From Lachnospiraceae bacterium (GTDB lineage Bacteria; Bacillota; Clostridia; Lachnospirales; Lachnospiraceae), in NCBI GenBank assembly GCA_009780115.1, contig WRAQ01000018.1:1-58954 (forward strand): a DNA stretch of 58,954 nt, read 5' to 3'. Position numbers and translations under genes: made by a program. The notes below the pieces were generated by a model. It saw only the letters and a list, made by a program, of their open reading frames with translations. It was not told where the DNA came from and made no database searches. This document shows, piece by piece, positions 34,589-42,755 of this stretch (position 1 is its first letter; every line of letters starts with the position of its first letter).

Positions 34589-35011
34589 ATGAATATCCCT
34601 ATCCCCGAACTGGTCAAATCAGCATTTGCTGCCAGAAAAAAAGCATATGCCCCTTATTCAAAATATCTTGTTGGTGCTTCAATTTTGACAAAAGATGACC
34701 GTATTTATTCCGGTGTAAATATTGAAAACGCTTCTTATGGTGCATCAAACTGCGCCGAGCGTACAGCTATTTTTAAAGCTGTAAGTGAAGGAAATACAAA
34801 GTTAAAAGCTGTCGCTGTCGTTGGCGGGGCGGAAGATAATGAAATCACCGGCTTTGCATATCCATGTGGTGTTTGCCGGCAGGTTATGCGTGAATTTTGT
34901 GTAAATCCGGAAGAATTTATTATTATTGTTGCTAAAAGTGAAGAAGAGTACCGTACCTTTACCTTAAATGAAATTCTGCCGGCCAGCTTTGGGCCGGAGA
35001 AGCTGATGTGA
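34589..35011 (+). CDS. cdd: Cytidine deaminase
   Basis: Deaminates cytidine and deoxycytidine to uridine and deoxyuridine. 140 residues, normal for the homotetrameric enzyme. Zinc ligands and the catalytic Glu are in NCAERTA (C55, E57) and PCGVC (C93, C96), and the substrate-binding NIENASYGASN is present. The N-terminal AYAPYSKYLVGA stretch is typical. AGAAGGAG precedes the ATG. Copy D of the repeat begins 29 nt after the stop. Confidence 0.97.
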   Translation: MNIPIPELVKSAFAARKKAYAPYSKYLVGASILTKDDRIYSGVNIENASYGASNCAERTAIFKAVSEGNTKLKAVAVVGGAEDNEITGFAYPCGVCRQVMREFCVNPEEFIIIVAKSEEEYRTFTLNEILPASFGPEKLM

Positions 35012-35039
35012 CTGACAAATGTTGTTAATAGGAAAGGAA

Positions 35040-35146
35040 GACAAAAGCAACTCGCAGAAACCTTAGGCCGCCTTCTTCCCGAAAGAAAGTTTATATTTTG
35101 TACCCATTAGGCCGTAGTTTCGGAGAGTTTTATTGCTTTCCTTGTC
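35040..35146 (+). repeat. Structured RNA-like repeat, copy D
   Basis: 107-bp copy with outer arms GACAA plus AAGCAA at 35040-35050 facing TTGCTT plus TTGTC at 35133-35146. Inner P2 is GAAAC with GTTTC, a fully changed but matched pair relative to copies C and E. Its conserved TTCTTCC is complementary to GGAAGAA in the ribosome-binding region of the following gene (35159-35165), a pairing not seen in the other copies. It ends 22 nt before that gene. Confidence 0.8.
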
Positions 35147-35168
35147 TATTTAAATGGAGGAAGAACAA

Positions 35169-36434
35169 ATGAAAATCCGTCTATATAATGCCCGGATCCT
35201 GACGATGGAAGAAAACCGCCCGATTTCTTACGGCGAAATCCATATTGAAAATGAGCTTATTACATATGTTGGCGAAACCGCAGAGGCCAAATCTGATTGG
35301 GATCGTGAGATAGACTGCCAAGGGAATCTTTTGATGCCTGGCTTCAAAAATGCCCATTCCCACTCCGGTATGACCCTTTTGCGTTCTCATGCCGATGACC
35401 TTCCGCTGGCGGACTGGCTGCATAATCAAGTTTTTCCGATTGAGGACAAGCTAAATGAAGACGATATTTATCATCTGACCAAGCTTGCTATTCTTGAATA
35501 CTTAACCAGCGGTATCACGGCGATATTTGAAATGTACCTTACGCCGGAAACAATTGCCGCCGCTTGTCAGGATATGGGGATGCGCTGTGTTCAAGTAGGC
35601 GCGGCCAACAGCTTCGGTACCACCCCAAAGCGGGTAGCCGAATTATATGAAAAATTAAATAATGTTCATCCGCTTACCGGTTATCATCTTGGTTTTCATG
35701 CTGAATATACTTGTAATGAAACGTTACTTAAAGAAATAGCCGAAATAGCAAAACATTATAAGGCCCCGGTTTTTACTCATCTTTCGGAAACTATTGATGA
35801 GACTAATGGCTGTATAGAACGCCACGGAAAAACCCCGGCGGCTTATCTTAATTCCTTGGGGATATTTGATTTTGGCGGCGGTGGTTATCATTGCGTTCAT
35901 ATGACCGAAGAAGATATTCGGATTTTCTATGACAAAGGCTTGTATGCGGTAACAAATCCGGGTTCAAACTTAAAACTTGCCAGCGGCATTGCCCCTATTT
36001 CGGATTATCTTAAAAATAATGTTCCGGTCGCTATCGGTACTGACGGGCCGGCCAGCAATAATTGCCTTGATATGTTCCGCGAGATGTTCCTCGTCACCGG
36101 CCTTGCAAAAGTCCGCGACAATGATGCCGCCGCTGTTCCCGTAATGGACGTTCTGCGAATGGCTTGTGTAAATGGAGCGAAGTGCATGGGGTTGACTAAG
36201 TCGGTCAATTTGTCCCCCGGTAACTTTGCCGACCTGATTATGCTCGACCTTAATCAGCCTAATATGCAGCCTTTTAATAATATTGCCAGCAATGTTGTTT
36301 ATAGCGGAAGCAAAAAAAATGTCATCATGACGATGATTCATGGCCGTATTCTTTATGAAAAAGGCGAGTTTCATGTTGGTGACGTTGCGGATATTTATAG
36401 GAAAGCAAATGATATCATTGAACGGGTGAAATGA
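35169..36434 (+). CDS. mtaD: Amidohydrolase, S-adenosylhomocysteine/methylthioadenosine deaminase-like
   Basis: 421 residues from the ATG at 35169 (GGAGG at 8 nt; an ATG at 35154 overlaps the ribosome binding site and is rejected). The amidohydrolase metal site is seen in NAHSHSGM, then GFHAEYTCNE, THLSET, and the catalytic Asp in IGTDGPASNN. This is the MtaD/SsnA/TrzN-type group, with deamination of adenosine derivatives such as SAH, MTA or 5'-deoxyadenosine most likely. Guanine deaminase or atrazine-type hydrolases are related alternatives. The position after purine phosphorylase and cytidine deaminase supports nucleoside salvage. Copy E of the repeat follows 23 nt after the stop. Confidence 0.88.
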   Translation: MKIRLYNARILTMEENRPISYGEIHIENELITYVGETAEAKSDWDREIDCQGNLLMPGFKNAHSHSGMTLLRSHADDLPLADWLHNQVFPIEDKLNEDDIYHLTKLAILEYLTSGITAIFEMYLTPETIAAACQDMGMRCVQVGAANSFGTTPKRVAELYEKLNNVHPLTGYHLGFHAEYTCNETLLKEIAEIAKHYKAPVFTHLSETIDETNGCIERHGKTPAAYLNSLGIFDFGGGGYHCVHMTEEDIRIFYDKGLYAVTNPGSNLKLASGIAPISDYLKNNVPVAIGTDGPASNNCLDMFREMFLVTGLAKVRDNDAAAVPVMDVLRMACVNGAKCMGLTKSVNLSPGNFADLIMLDLNQPNMQPFNNIASNVVYSGSKKNVIMTMIHGRILYEKGEFHVGDVADIYRKANDIIERVK

Positions 36435-36456
36435 ATATAGACAATGCCACGTAAGA

Positions 36457-36558
36457 CAGGTAAAAACATCTCGAAGTTGCATTAGGCCGCCTTCTTCCCG
36501 GGAGAGAAAGTATAGCGTAAAGAATTAGGCCGTAGCAACGGAGAGAGTTTATTACCTG
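36457..36558 (+). repeat. Structured RNA-like repeat, copy E
   Basis: 102-bp copy: outer stem CAGGTAA (36457-36463) with TTACCTG (36552-36558); P2 GTTGC with GCAAC; P3 GGCC/GGCC; conserved TTCTTCCCGGGAGAGAAAG centre. It is the closest match to copy C in the inner part although the outer stem is wholly different. It ends 36 nt before the MutS-like gene. Confidence 0.85.
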
Positions 36559-36593
36559 GTTTAAGCAACAATTAGAACAATGGATTGAATAAT

Positions 36594-38264
36594 ATGGAAT
36601 ATCTTTTTTTCTCCCTCGCAGCTTTCGGTTTCATTTTTATTATCATGTTATCCGGCTGGCTGCAAGAGAAACATAATGAGCGAAAATTCATAAAGTTATT
36701 ACACACTGACTACGGTATTTTACCAAAACGTGAATATACAGCCGAACAATATGAAAATATGACCCATTATTTCCGGCGAAAAACGGAAGGTTTTTTCATT
36801 GATGATATTACTTGGAACGACCTTGAAATGGATGAAATATTTAAACGGATGAATCATACCTATTCATCTGCCGGCGAAGAATACCTCTATTATCTTTTGC
36901 GTACCCCAAGCAGTAATAAAGATGAACTTAAAAAAAGAGAAGCGATTATTACCCATTTCCGCAATAACCCAAACGACCGGGTTGCCTGGCAATTATTATA
37001 TGCCAAGGTTGGACGAACCGGCAAATATTCTATCTATGATTATCTCGGTTATCTTGATAACCTAGGTAAACGTTCAAATACCCCTCATTTTTTATCGGTT
37101 ATCGGTTTTATCGCCGCCCTGCTATTAATAACTATTTCCTCTTCAATTGGTGTGATTGCTTTGTTTCTGATTTTAGCAAACAACCTTATTTCCTATTTTC
37201 GCTTAAAAAAAGATATTGAGCCTTATATTACCTGTTTTTCATATATTTTTCGGATTCTTGATTGCGTTAAAACAATGGAAAAACTTAAGATTCCCCTTTT
37301 AGATGAGCAAATTGATGAAGTGATAAAATGTAAAACGGCTTTTCGGCGTTTTAAGTGGGGTTCATATTTGCTGATGTCCCCAACCCGCTTGAATAATGGC
37401 GGCAACCCCTTAGAAATTATCCTTGATTATCTGCGGATGGGGCTTCATCTTGACTTAATCAAATTTAATCAAATGCTTGCGGAAGTGCGGAAACACGGGG
37501 ATAAAATTGACCGGATACTAACAATCATGGGCGAAATTGAAGCGATGATAGCGATTGGTGCGTTTCGGGTAAAAATTGCGTATTGCATCCCCGTTTTTAC
37601 TGATACTAAGCAGATTAGCTGCACAAATACTTATCATCCCCTATTGACCGAGCCGGTCAAAAATGATTTTCAGGTTAATAAAAGTATCTTACTTACCGGT
37701 TCTAATGCTTCCGGGAAATCGACATTCCTTAAAACGATGGCGATAAATGCGATTTTGGCGCAAAGCATTAATACCTGTACGGCTGAAAGTTATCAAACAG
37801 GAATGTTTAATGTTGCGAGTTCGATGTCATTAAAAGATGATATTATCGCCGGTGACAGTTATTATATGGTTGAAATAAAATCAATGAAAAGATTAATAGA
37901 GTTAGGGAAAAATAGTGAAAATCCGGTTCTGGTTTTTGTTGATGAGGTTTTGCGCGGCACAAATACGGTTGAGAGGATTGCGGCATCGACCCAGATTTTG
38001 CGCAGTTTAAACCGTGGAAATAATATTTGTTTTGCGGCAACCCATGATATCGAGCTGACTTATTTGTTAGGTGATGAATTTGAAAATTATCATTTTGAGG
38101 AAAAATTTGTCGATGATGATATATTTTTCCCTTACAAAATCTTAGCGGGGCCGGCAACGACAAGGAATGCGATTAAACTGCTTAAAGTAATGGGGTATGA
38201 TAAAGAGTTGGTAGCGGATGCCGACAAACTGGCAAGTAGGTTTACCGAAAGCGGCAAATGGTAA
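36594..38264 (+). CDS. Membrane-anchored MutS-related ATPase
   Basis: 556 residues from the ATG at 36594; the ribosome binding site is poor and a TTG at 36585 is an alternative. An N-terminal membrane helix (residues 1-20) and a hydrophobic pair near residues 165-200 (FLSVIGFIAALLLITI, then IGVIALFLILANNLISYF) precede a MutS lever/core-like helical part. The C-terminal MutS ATPase domain follows: Walker A LTGSNASGKSTFLK, Walker B VLVFVDEVLRGTNTVER, and the His switch AATHDIEL. It lacks the mismatch-binding domain I, so it is not canonical MutS. It belongs to a group of membrane-linked MutS-like ATPases of unknown role. It could be cotranscribed with the upstream deaminase. Confidence 0.85.
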   Translation: MEYLFFSLAAFGFIFIIMLSGWLQEKHNERKFIKLLHTDYGILPKREYTAEQYENMTHYFRRKTEGFFIDDITWNDLEMDEIFKRMNHTYSSAGEEYLYYLLRTPSSNKDELKKREAIITHFRNNPNDRVAWQLLYAKVGRTGKYSIYDYLGYLDNLGKRSNTPHFLSVIGFIAALLLITISSSIGVIALFLILANNLISYFRLKKDIEPYITCFSYIFRILDCVKTMEKLKIPLLDEQIDEVIKCKTAFRRFKWGSYLLMSPTRLNNGGNPLEIILDYLRMGLHLDLIKFNQMLAEVRKHGDKIDRILTIMGEIEAMIAIGAFRVKIAYCIPVFTDTKQISCTNTYHPLLTEPVKNDFQVNKSILLTGSNASGKSTFLKTMAINAILAQSINTCTAESYQTGMFNVASSMSLKDDIIAGDSYYMVEIKSMKRLIELGKNSENPVLVFVDEVLRGTNTVERIAASTQILRSLNRGNNICFAATHDIELTYLLGDEFENYHFEEKFVDDDIFFPYKILAGPATTRNAIKLLKVMGYDKELVADADKLASRFTESGKW

Positions 38265-38353
38265 AAACGAAGAGATTTTCTAAACCGGAAAAAGATACCG
38301 GCTAAGAAAATCTAAAGCTTCGTTTGGGAAGAATGTCAAAAAACGCCATTCTT
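38265..38353 (+). terminator. Two hairpins between the MutS-like gene and rnhA
   Basis: AAACGAAG (38265-38272) with CTTCGTTT (38318-38325) encloses ATTTTCT/AGAAAAT and CCGG/CCGG, making a long imperfect stem that starts directly at the stop codon. AAGAATG (38329-38335) with CATTCTT (38347-38353) forms a second stem. The outer arms match those of the carboxypeptidase terminator at 15.4 kb. A terminator is the simplest reading. Confidence 0.6.
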
Positions 38354-38380
38354 CCAAGCAGTTTAAGTTTTGGAGACAAT

Positions 38381-38884
38381 ATGAAAGTGAAAATTTTTAC
38401 TGATGGTTCGGCGCGGGGCAATCCGGAGGGGCCGGGCGGATATGGGGCGGTGGTACAGTTCGTTGACTCGTGCGGCAGGTTACATGAGCGGGAATATTCC
38501 GGCGGTTATCAGCAAACGACGAATAACCGGATGGAGTTAATTGCGGCGATAATCGGCCTTGAAGCATTAACAAAACCTTGCGAGGTTGATTTATTATCAG
38601 ACTCAAAGTATGTAACCGAAGCTTTTAATCAAGGCTGGATTTGGAATTGGCAGATGAAGGGGTGGAAGACCAGCACAAACAAGCCGGTTAAGAATATCGA
38701 TTTGTGGCAGCGGCTTTTAAAAGCGGCAAAGCCACACAAAGTAAGCTTTATCTGGATAAAAGGCCATGACGGCCATCCCGAAAACGAACGCTGCGACAAA
38801 CTCGCAACCACGGCGGCTTTAGGTGAGCCGGAGACTTTGGCGGTAGATGAGGGCTATATTGTTACAGTTCAAGTCGTAAACTGA
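38381..38884 (+). CDS. rnhA: Ribonuclease HI
   Basis: Cuts RNA in RNA-DNA hybrids. 167 residues from the ATG at 38381 (TTGGAG at 7 nt). The catalytic DEDD set is visible: D in [12 protein letters not shown] in NRMELIAA, D in LLSDSKYV, and the final Asp in [15 protein letters not shown]. The sequence [21 protein letters not shown] is the handle region of E. coli-type RNase HI. The frame is open further upstream through the hairpin region, but without a ribosome binding site. Confidence 0.96.
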   Translation: MKVKIFTDGSARGNPEGPGGYGAVVQFVDSCGRLHEREYSGGYQQTTNNRMELIAAIIGLEALTKPCEVDLLSDSKYVTEAFNQGWIWNWQMKGWKTSTNKPVKNIDLWQRLLKAAKPHKVSFIWIKGHDGHPENERCDKLATTAALGEPETLAVDEGYIVTVQVVN

Positions 38885-39005
38885 AACAATAACTAACCAA
38901 ACAACTGTTGACATAGCTAATCAAAACCCGTATACTTATTTTAGTAATAATTGTGTAATGGTATCATTAGCAGTGATATCCAAAATTCTTTGCGGAGGAA
39001 ACGGT

Positions 39006-39155
39006 GTGACTAATCTAATCTTATTCTTAAATGCTTTTTTATCATATTTCTTGGTTTATATAATTTCCGCCGCTTTCGTTGTTATTGCTGTCTTGCTGGG
39101 TATTCGTTTACGTAAAAGCAAGGATGCAAAAGAAGCATTAAAATCTAAAGAATAA
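39006..39155 (+). CDS. Small single-helix membrane protein
   Basis: 49 residues from a GTG at 39006, placed by a clean GGAGG (38994-38998) at 7 nt; an ATG at 38958 lacks a site. The sequence is a long hydrophobic segment (VTNLILFLNAFLSYFLVYI, then AAFVVIAVLLGIRL) followed by a basic RKSKDAKEALKSKE tail. The pattern hydrophobic helix + GIxLRKxKDAK is common in clostridial small membrane proteins that databases often mislabel as vanadium nitrogenase. Role unknown. It lies between rnhA and the nrdD promoter. Confidence 0.7.
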   Translation: MTNLILFLNAFLSYFLVYIISAAFVVIAVLLGIRLRKSKDAKEALKSKE

Positions 39156-39181
39156 CAAATCATATAAAAATCAAAAATCCA

Positions 39182-39210
39182 TTGACTTTCATGTAACTAT
39201 CCCTTATACT
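39182..39210 (+). promoter_or_regulatory. Sigma-A promoter of nrdD
   Basis: -35 TTGACT (39182-39187), 17-nt spacer, -10 TATACT (39205-39210, 5 of 6). Predicted start near 39217, immediately at the first NrdR-type box. Confidence 0.85.
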
Positions 39211-39218
39211 CAAAATGA

Positions 39219-39264
39219 CTACTATATATAGTGGGCAGGTTTTTAATGTCTCTATATATTGTGT
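39219..39264 (+). promoter_or_regulatory. Tandem NrdR boxes
   Basis: Two copies of the NrdR box core, CTATATATAG (39222-39231) and CTATATATTG (39252-39261), have centres 30 bp apart, about three helical turns, as known for cooperative NrdR repressor binding. Flanks fit the A-C-A-C...G-T-G-T consensus in part (the second ends TTGTGT). They cover the predicted transcription start. nrdR itself is not in the window. Confidence 0.8.
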
Positions 39265-39339
39265 GGAAAAATTAACTATAAATGGGTCAAAATTATATCA
39301 ATCGGGCAATTTGAGAATCTTCTGGCGAAAGGGAACAAT

Positions 39340-41493
39340 ATGGAATTGGCACAAGAACTAAAGCCGCAAATCGAAATAAAAGTCATCAAAAAAGATGGCA
39401 GCCGCGAAGCTTTTAATATTCAAAAAGTAGTTGATGCGGTGGGTAAAAGCGCATACCGGGCGCTTACACAGTTTACTGAAGATGAAAAAGCAAATATCTG
39501 TCAATACGTTGTTGATAAAGTTAATGAAATGGGGCAAGAAGAGATTCCCATTCCCATCATGCACAATATTGTTGAAAGTGCTCTGGAAAATGTCAAACCG
39601 ATTGTCGCAAAAAGTTACCGTGATTACCGAAATTACAAGCAAGATTTTGTCAGGATGATGGATGATGTTTATAAAAAAAGCCAATCAATCATGTATATTG
39701 GTGATAAAGAAAATGCCAATACCGACAGCGCTTTGGTTTCGACCAAACGCAGCCTGATATTTAATCAATTCAACAAAGAATTATATCAAAAATTTTTCAT
39801 GACCACCGAGGAAATTCAAGCTTGCCGTGATGGTTATGTTTATGTACATGACATGTCAGCCCGCCGTGATACGATGAATTGCTGTCTCTTTGATGTGGCA
39901 AATGTTTTATCCGGCGGATTTGAAATGGGCAATATCTGGTATAATGAGCCCAAGAGCCTTGATGTCGCGTTTGACGTTATCGGCGATATTGTTTTAAGTG
40001 CCGCCAGCCAGCAATATGGCGGTTTTACCGTTCCGGAAGTGGACAAAATCCTTGAACCTTATGCCGAAAAAACATACGAAAAATATATCGAAAAATATCG
40101 GCGCCTCGGTGTTGCTGATGATATCGCCGGAGCAGAAGCTTATGCTAATGTTAAACGGGAATTTGAGCAGGGTTTCCAGGGATGGGAGTACAAATTCAAC
40201 ACCGTTGCTTCAAGCCGTGGTGATTATCCGTTTATTGCCGTTACGGCCGGCCTTGCAACCAGTCGTTTTGGACGTCTTGCAACGATGTCGCTTCTGCTTG
40301 TGAGAAAAGAGGGCCAAGGTAAAAGAGATTTAAAGAAACCGGTACTTTTCCCGAAAATCGTCTTTCTTTACGATGAAGATTTACATGGCCCGGGCAAAGA
40401 ATTAGAAGATGTTTTTGAAGCGGGTGCGGATTGTTCAGCTAAAACAATGTACCCTGATTGGTTAAGCCTTACCGGGCTCGGTTATATTGCTGACATTTAT
40501 AAACGTTATAACAGAGTAATTTCACCGATGGGTTGCCGGGCTTTTCTTGCGCCGTGGTACGAGAGGGGCGGAATGAATCCGGCTGATGATGAAGATGTAC
40601 CGGTATATGTCGGCCGTTTTAATGTTGGTGCTGTTTCGCTTCATCTTCCGATGATTCTTGCCCGTTCCAAGCAGGAGAGCCGTGATTTTTATGAGGTTCT
40701 TGATTATTATCTCAACCTTATCCGGCAATTGCACCGACGGACTTACGCCTATTTAGGTGAAATGCGTGCATCAACTAATCCGCTTGCTTATTGTGAAGGT
40801 GGTTTCCTTAATGGAAATTTGCATTTGAATGACAAAATAAAACCACTGCTTAAATCTGCTACTGCCAGCTTTGGCATTACGGCTCTTAATGAATTACAAC
40901 AGCTTTATAATAACAAGTCATTAGTTGAAGACGGTGCTTTTGCCCTCGAAGTATTGCAACATATTAATGAAAAAATCCAGGAATTTAAAGCAGAAGACGG
41001 GCATCTTTATGCGATTTACGGGACTCCGGCTGAAAGCCTGTGCGGGTTGCAGGTAAAACAGTTCCGTGCCATTTATGGGATTGTCGAAGGGGTCAGCGAC
41101 CGCGAATATGTATCAAATAGTTTTCACTGTCATGTCACCGAAGATATTACCCCGATTAAAAAACAGGATTTGGAGTTCCGTTTTTGGGAACTAATGAACG
41201 GCGGAAAAATCCAATATGTAAAGTATCCGATTGACTATAATAACGAAGCAATCAAAACATTAATCCGGCGGGCAATGGACTATGGTTTTTATGAAGGGGT
41301 GAATCTGTCGCTTGCTTATTGTGATGATTGCGGGTATCAGGAACTGGAAATGGATCTTTGCCCGAAATGCGGCAGTGGAAACCTGACGAAAATCGACCGG
41401 ATGAATGGCTATCTTTCTTACTCAAGGGTACATGGGGATACGCGCTTAAATGAGGCAAAGATGGTCGAAATAGCGGAACGGAAAAGTATGTAG
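39340..41493 (+). CDS. nrdD: Anaerobic ribonucleoside-triphosphate reductase (class III)
   Basis: Reduces ribonucleotides to deoxyribonucleotides with a glycyl radical under anaerobiosis. 717 residues from the ATG at 39340 (AAAGGGA). The N-terminal ATP-cone starts EIKVIKKDGSREAFNIQKV and is the allosteric site. The barrel domain includes QQYGGFTVPEVDKILEPY. The C-terminal zinc site has two CxxC pairs (CDDC and CPKC), and the radical loop is RMNGYLS with Gly at about residue 690; many homologues have Cys before this Gly, here it is Asn. A TTG at 39259 inside the second NrdR box is not a plausible start. Activated by NrdG, encoded next. Confidence 0.97.
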   Translation: MELAQELKPQIEIKVIKKDGSREAFNIQKVVDAVGKSAYRALTQFTEDEKANICQYVVDKVNEMGQEEIPIPIMHNIVESALENVKPIVAKSYRDYRNYKQDFVRMMDDVYKKSQSIMYIGDKENANTDSALVSTKRSLIFNQFNKELYQKFFMTTEEIQACRDGYVYVHDMSARRDTMNCCLFDVANVLSGGFEMGNIWYNEPKSLDVAFDVIGDIVLSAASQQYGGFTVPEVDKILEPYAEKTYEKYIEKYRRLGVADDIAGAEAYANVKREFEQGFQGWEYKFNTVASSRGDYPFIAVTAGLATSRFGRLATMSLLLVRKEGQGKRDLKKPVLFPKIVFLYDEDLHGPGKELEDVFEAGADCSAKTMYPDWLSLTGLGYIADIYKRYNRVISPMGCRAFLAPWYERGGMNPADDEDVPVYVGRFNVGAVSLHLPMILARSKQESRDFYEVLDYYLNLIRQLHRRTYAYLGEMRASTNPLAYCEGGFLNGNLHLNDKIKPLLKSATASFGITALNELQQLYNNKSLVEDGAFALEVLQHINEKIQEFKAEDGHLYAIYGTPAESLCGLQVKQFRAIYGIVEGVSDREYVSNSFHCHVTEDITPIKKQDLEFRFWELMNGGKIQYVKYPIDYNNEAIKTLIRRAMDYGFYEGVNLSLAYCDDCGYQELEMDLCPKCGSGNLTKIDRMNGYLSYSRVHGDTRLNEAKMVEIAERKSM

Positions 41494-41510
41494 GCTGTGA
41501 AGAATCAAAT

Positions 41511-41630
41511 AAGGCAAAAACAACTCGCAGGAACCTTAGGGCGCCTTCTTCCGAGATAAAGCTTGTATTTTATTTTCAATTAGGCCGTAGTGACGAAACC
41601 AAACAAATTTGGTTCGAGTGTTTATTACTT
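41511..41630 (+). repeat. Structured RNA-like repeat, copy F (altered 3' part)
   Basis: Starts 18 nt after nrdD. Blocks present: CAACTCGCAGGAACC, TTAGGGCGCC, TTCTTCC, AATTAGGCCGTAGTGAC. Then an extra hairpin (AACCAAA/TTTGGTT, 41597-41614) replaces the usual AGAG. The 3' end is GAGTGTTTATTACTTACTTG. The outer 5' arm AAGGCAA (41511-41517) pairs badly here; its perfect partner TTGCCTT is at 42175-42181, beyond nrdG. Confidence 0.7.
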
Positions 41631-41652
41631 ACTTGTTTTATAAGGATAGAAT

Positions 41653-42153
41653 ATGCGTTATCATGACATAACCAAAGACGATATGCGAAATGGGGATGGC
41701 CTGCGGGTGGTATTGTGGGTAGCAGGCTGTTCACATTGCTGTACCGGCTGCCACAATCCGGAGACTTGGGACCCGGACAGCGGCCTTTTATTTGATGAAG
41801 CGGCGAAAATAGAAATCATTGACCAGTTGAGTCAATCATATATTTCCGGGCTTACCGTTACCGGCGGCGACCCTTTACATCCGGCCAACCGTTTTGAAAT
41901 CAATGAACTAATGACCGAAATGAAAGAAAAGTTCCCCAACAAGACCATTTGGCTTTATACCGGTGAATTATTTGAAGATATTTTTAAAGAGCCAATCCTT
42001 AGAAATGTCGATATTCTGGTGGACGGAATATATGAAGAAAGCAAAAAAGATGTGAAACTTCATTGGCGGGGCAGTGCCAACCAGCGGGTTATTGACATCA
42101 AGAAATCACTTGCCCAGGGTAGGACGGAAGTGCCGGTTTTGTATTTGACGTGA
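41653..42153 (+). CDS. nrdG: Anaerobic ribonucleotide reductase activating protein
   Basis: Radical-SAM enzyme that generates the glycyl radical on NrdD. 166 residues, normal length. The cluster motif is CxxxCxxC: C26, C30 and C33 in GCSHCCTGCHNPETW. SAM-binding VTGGDPLHPANR and the C-terminal VDILVDGIYEE segment fit NrdG. AAGGATAG precedes the start at 7-8 nt. The gene is bracketed by two near-identical 3' ends of the repeat family (41616-41630 and 42166-42186). Confidence 0.97.
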   Translation: MRYHDITKDDMRNGDGLRVVLWVAGCSHCCTGCHNPETWDPDSGLLFDEAAKIEIIDQLSQSYISGLTVTGGDPLHPANRFEINELMTEMKEKFPNKTIWLYTGELFEDIFKEPILRNVDILVDGIYEESKKDVKLHWRGSANQRVIDIKKSLAQGRTEVPVLYLT

Positions 42154-42157
42154 ATGT

Positions 42158-42192
42158 GATAAGTTGAGTGTTTATTGCCTTGCTTGCTTATC
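42158..42192 (+). repeat. Short derivative of the repeat family after nrdG
   Basis: GATAAG (42158-42163) pairs with CTTATC (42187-42192), enclosing GAGTGTTTATTGCCTTGCTTG, the family's 3' end without the GGCC core. It lies 5 nt after the nrdG stop and may act as a terminator-like hairpin. Confidence 0.6.
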
Positions 42193-42223
42193 GTGATTAT
42201 GTAAAGAACTAAAAGGAGCAACT

Positions 42224-42655
42224 ATGACTATCAAAATAAAATACTTTACTGACAAAATCGACAAACTCGAATACATCGACGGCAAATCCGATTGGATTGA
42301 TCTGCGTGCTGCCGAAGACATCGAGTTAAAAGCTAATGAATTTAAACTAATTCCTTTAGGTATTGCAATGGAATTGCCGAAAGGGTATGAAGCCCATGTC
42401 GTCCCCCGTAGCTCGACTTTCAAAAATTACGGCCTTATCCAGACTAACCATATGGGAGTAATTGATTGCTCTTACTGCGGCGACGACGACCAGTGGTTTG
42501 TGCCGGTTTATGCCATGCGGGATACGAAAATCGCCGTTAATGACCGGATATGTCAATTCCGGATTGTCGAAAACCAGCCGAAACTTTCCTTCGAAGAAGT
42601 AACTAATTTAAGTCCCGAAAGCCGCGGCGGTTTTGGTAGTACAGGGAGAAAATGA
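42224..42655 (+). CDS. dut: dUTP diphosphatase
   Basis: Hydrolyses dUTP to dUMP, keeping uracil out of DNA and supplying the dTMP precursor. 143 residues, trimeric type. The five motifs are in order: DLRAAED (1), VPRSST (2), [15 protein letters not shown] (3, with the catalytic Asp), RICQFRI (4) and [10 protein letters not shown] (5, phosphate-binding tail). AAAAGGAG precedes the ATG. It follows nrdD-nrdG, a sensible dNTP-supply neighbourhood. A strong bidirectional terminator follows. Confidence 0.97.
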   Translation: MTIKIKYFTDKIDKLEYIDGKSDWIDLRAAEDIELKANEFKLIPLGIAMELPKGYEAHVVPRSSTFKNYGLIQTNHMGVIDCSYCGDDDQWFVPVYAMRDTKIAVNDRICQFRIVENQPKLSFEEVTNLSPESRGGFGSTGRK

Positions 42656-42706
42656 GCAAAATCTCAAGACGTTTGCTACAAGGAATTTGAATGATTAGCG
42701 CAAATA

Positions 42707-42741
42707 AAAACAGGCATTTCACTATAATAAATGCCTGTTTT
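42707..42741. terminator. Bidirectional terminator between dut and the converging gene
   Basis: AAAACAGGCATTT (42707-42719) pairs with AAATGCCTGTTTT (42729-42741), 13 bp with a 9-nt loop, and serves both dut (plus) and the converging minus-strand gene. Confidence 0.9.
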
Positions 42742-42755
42742 ATAAAACTTCGTAC

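Noticed and set aside
39259-39339. TTG start giving a 27-residue N-terminal extension of NrdD
   Set aside because: It lies inside the second NrdR box with no ribosome binding site; the ATG at 39340 gives the expected NrdD beginning.
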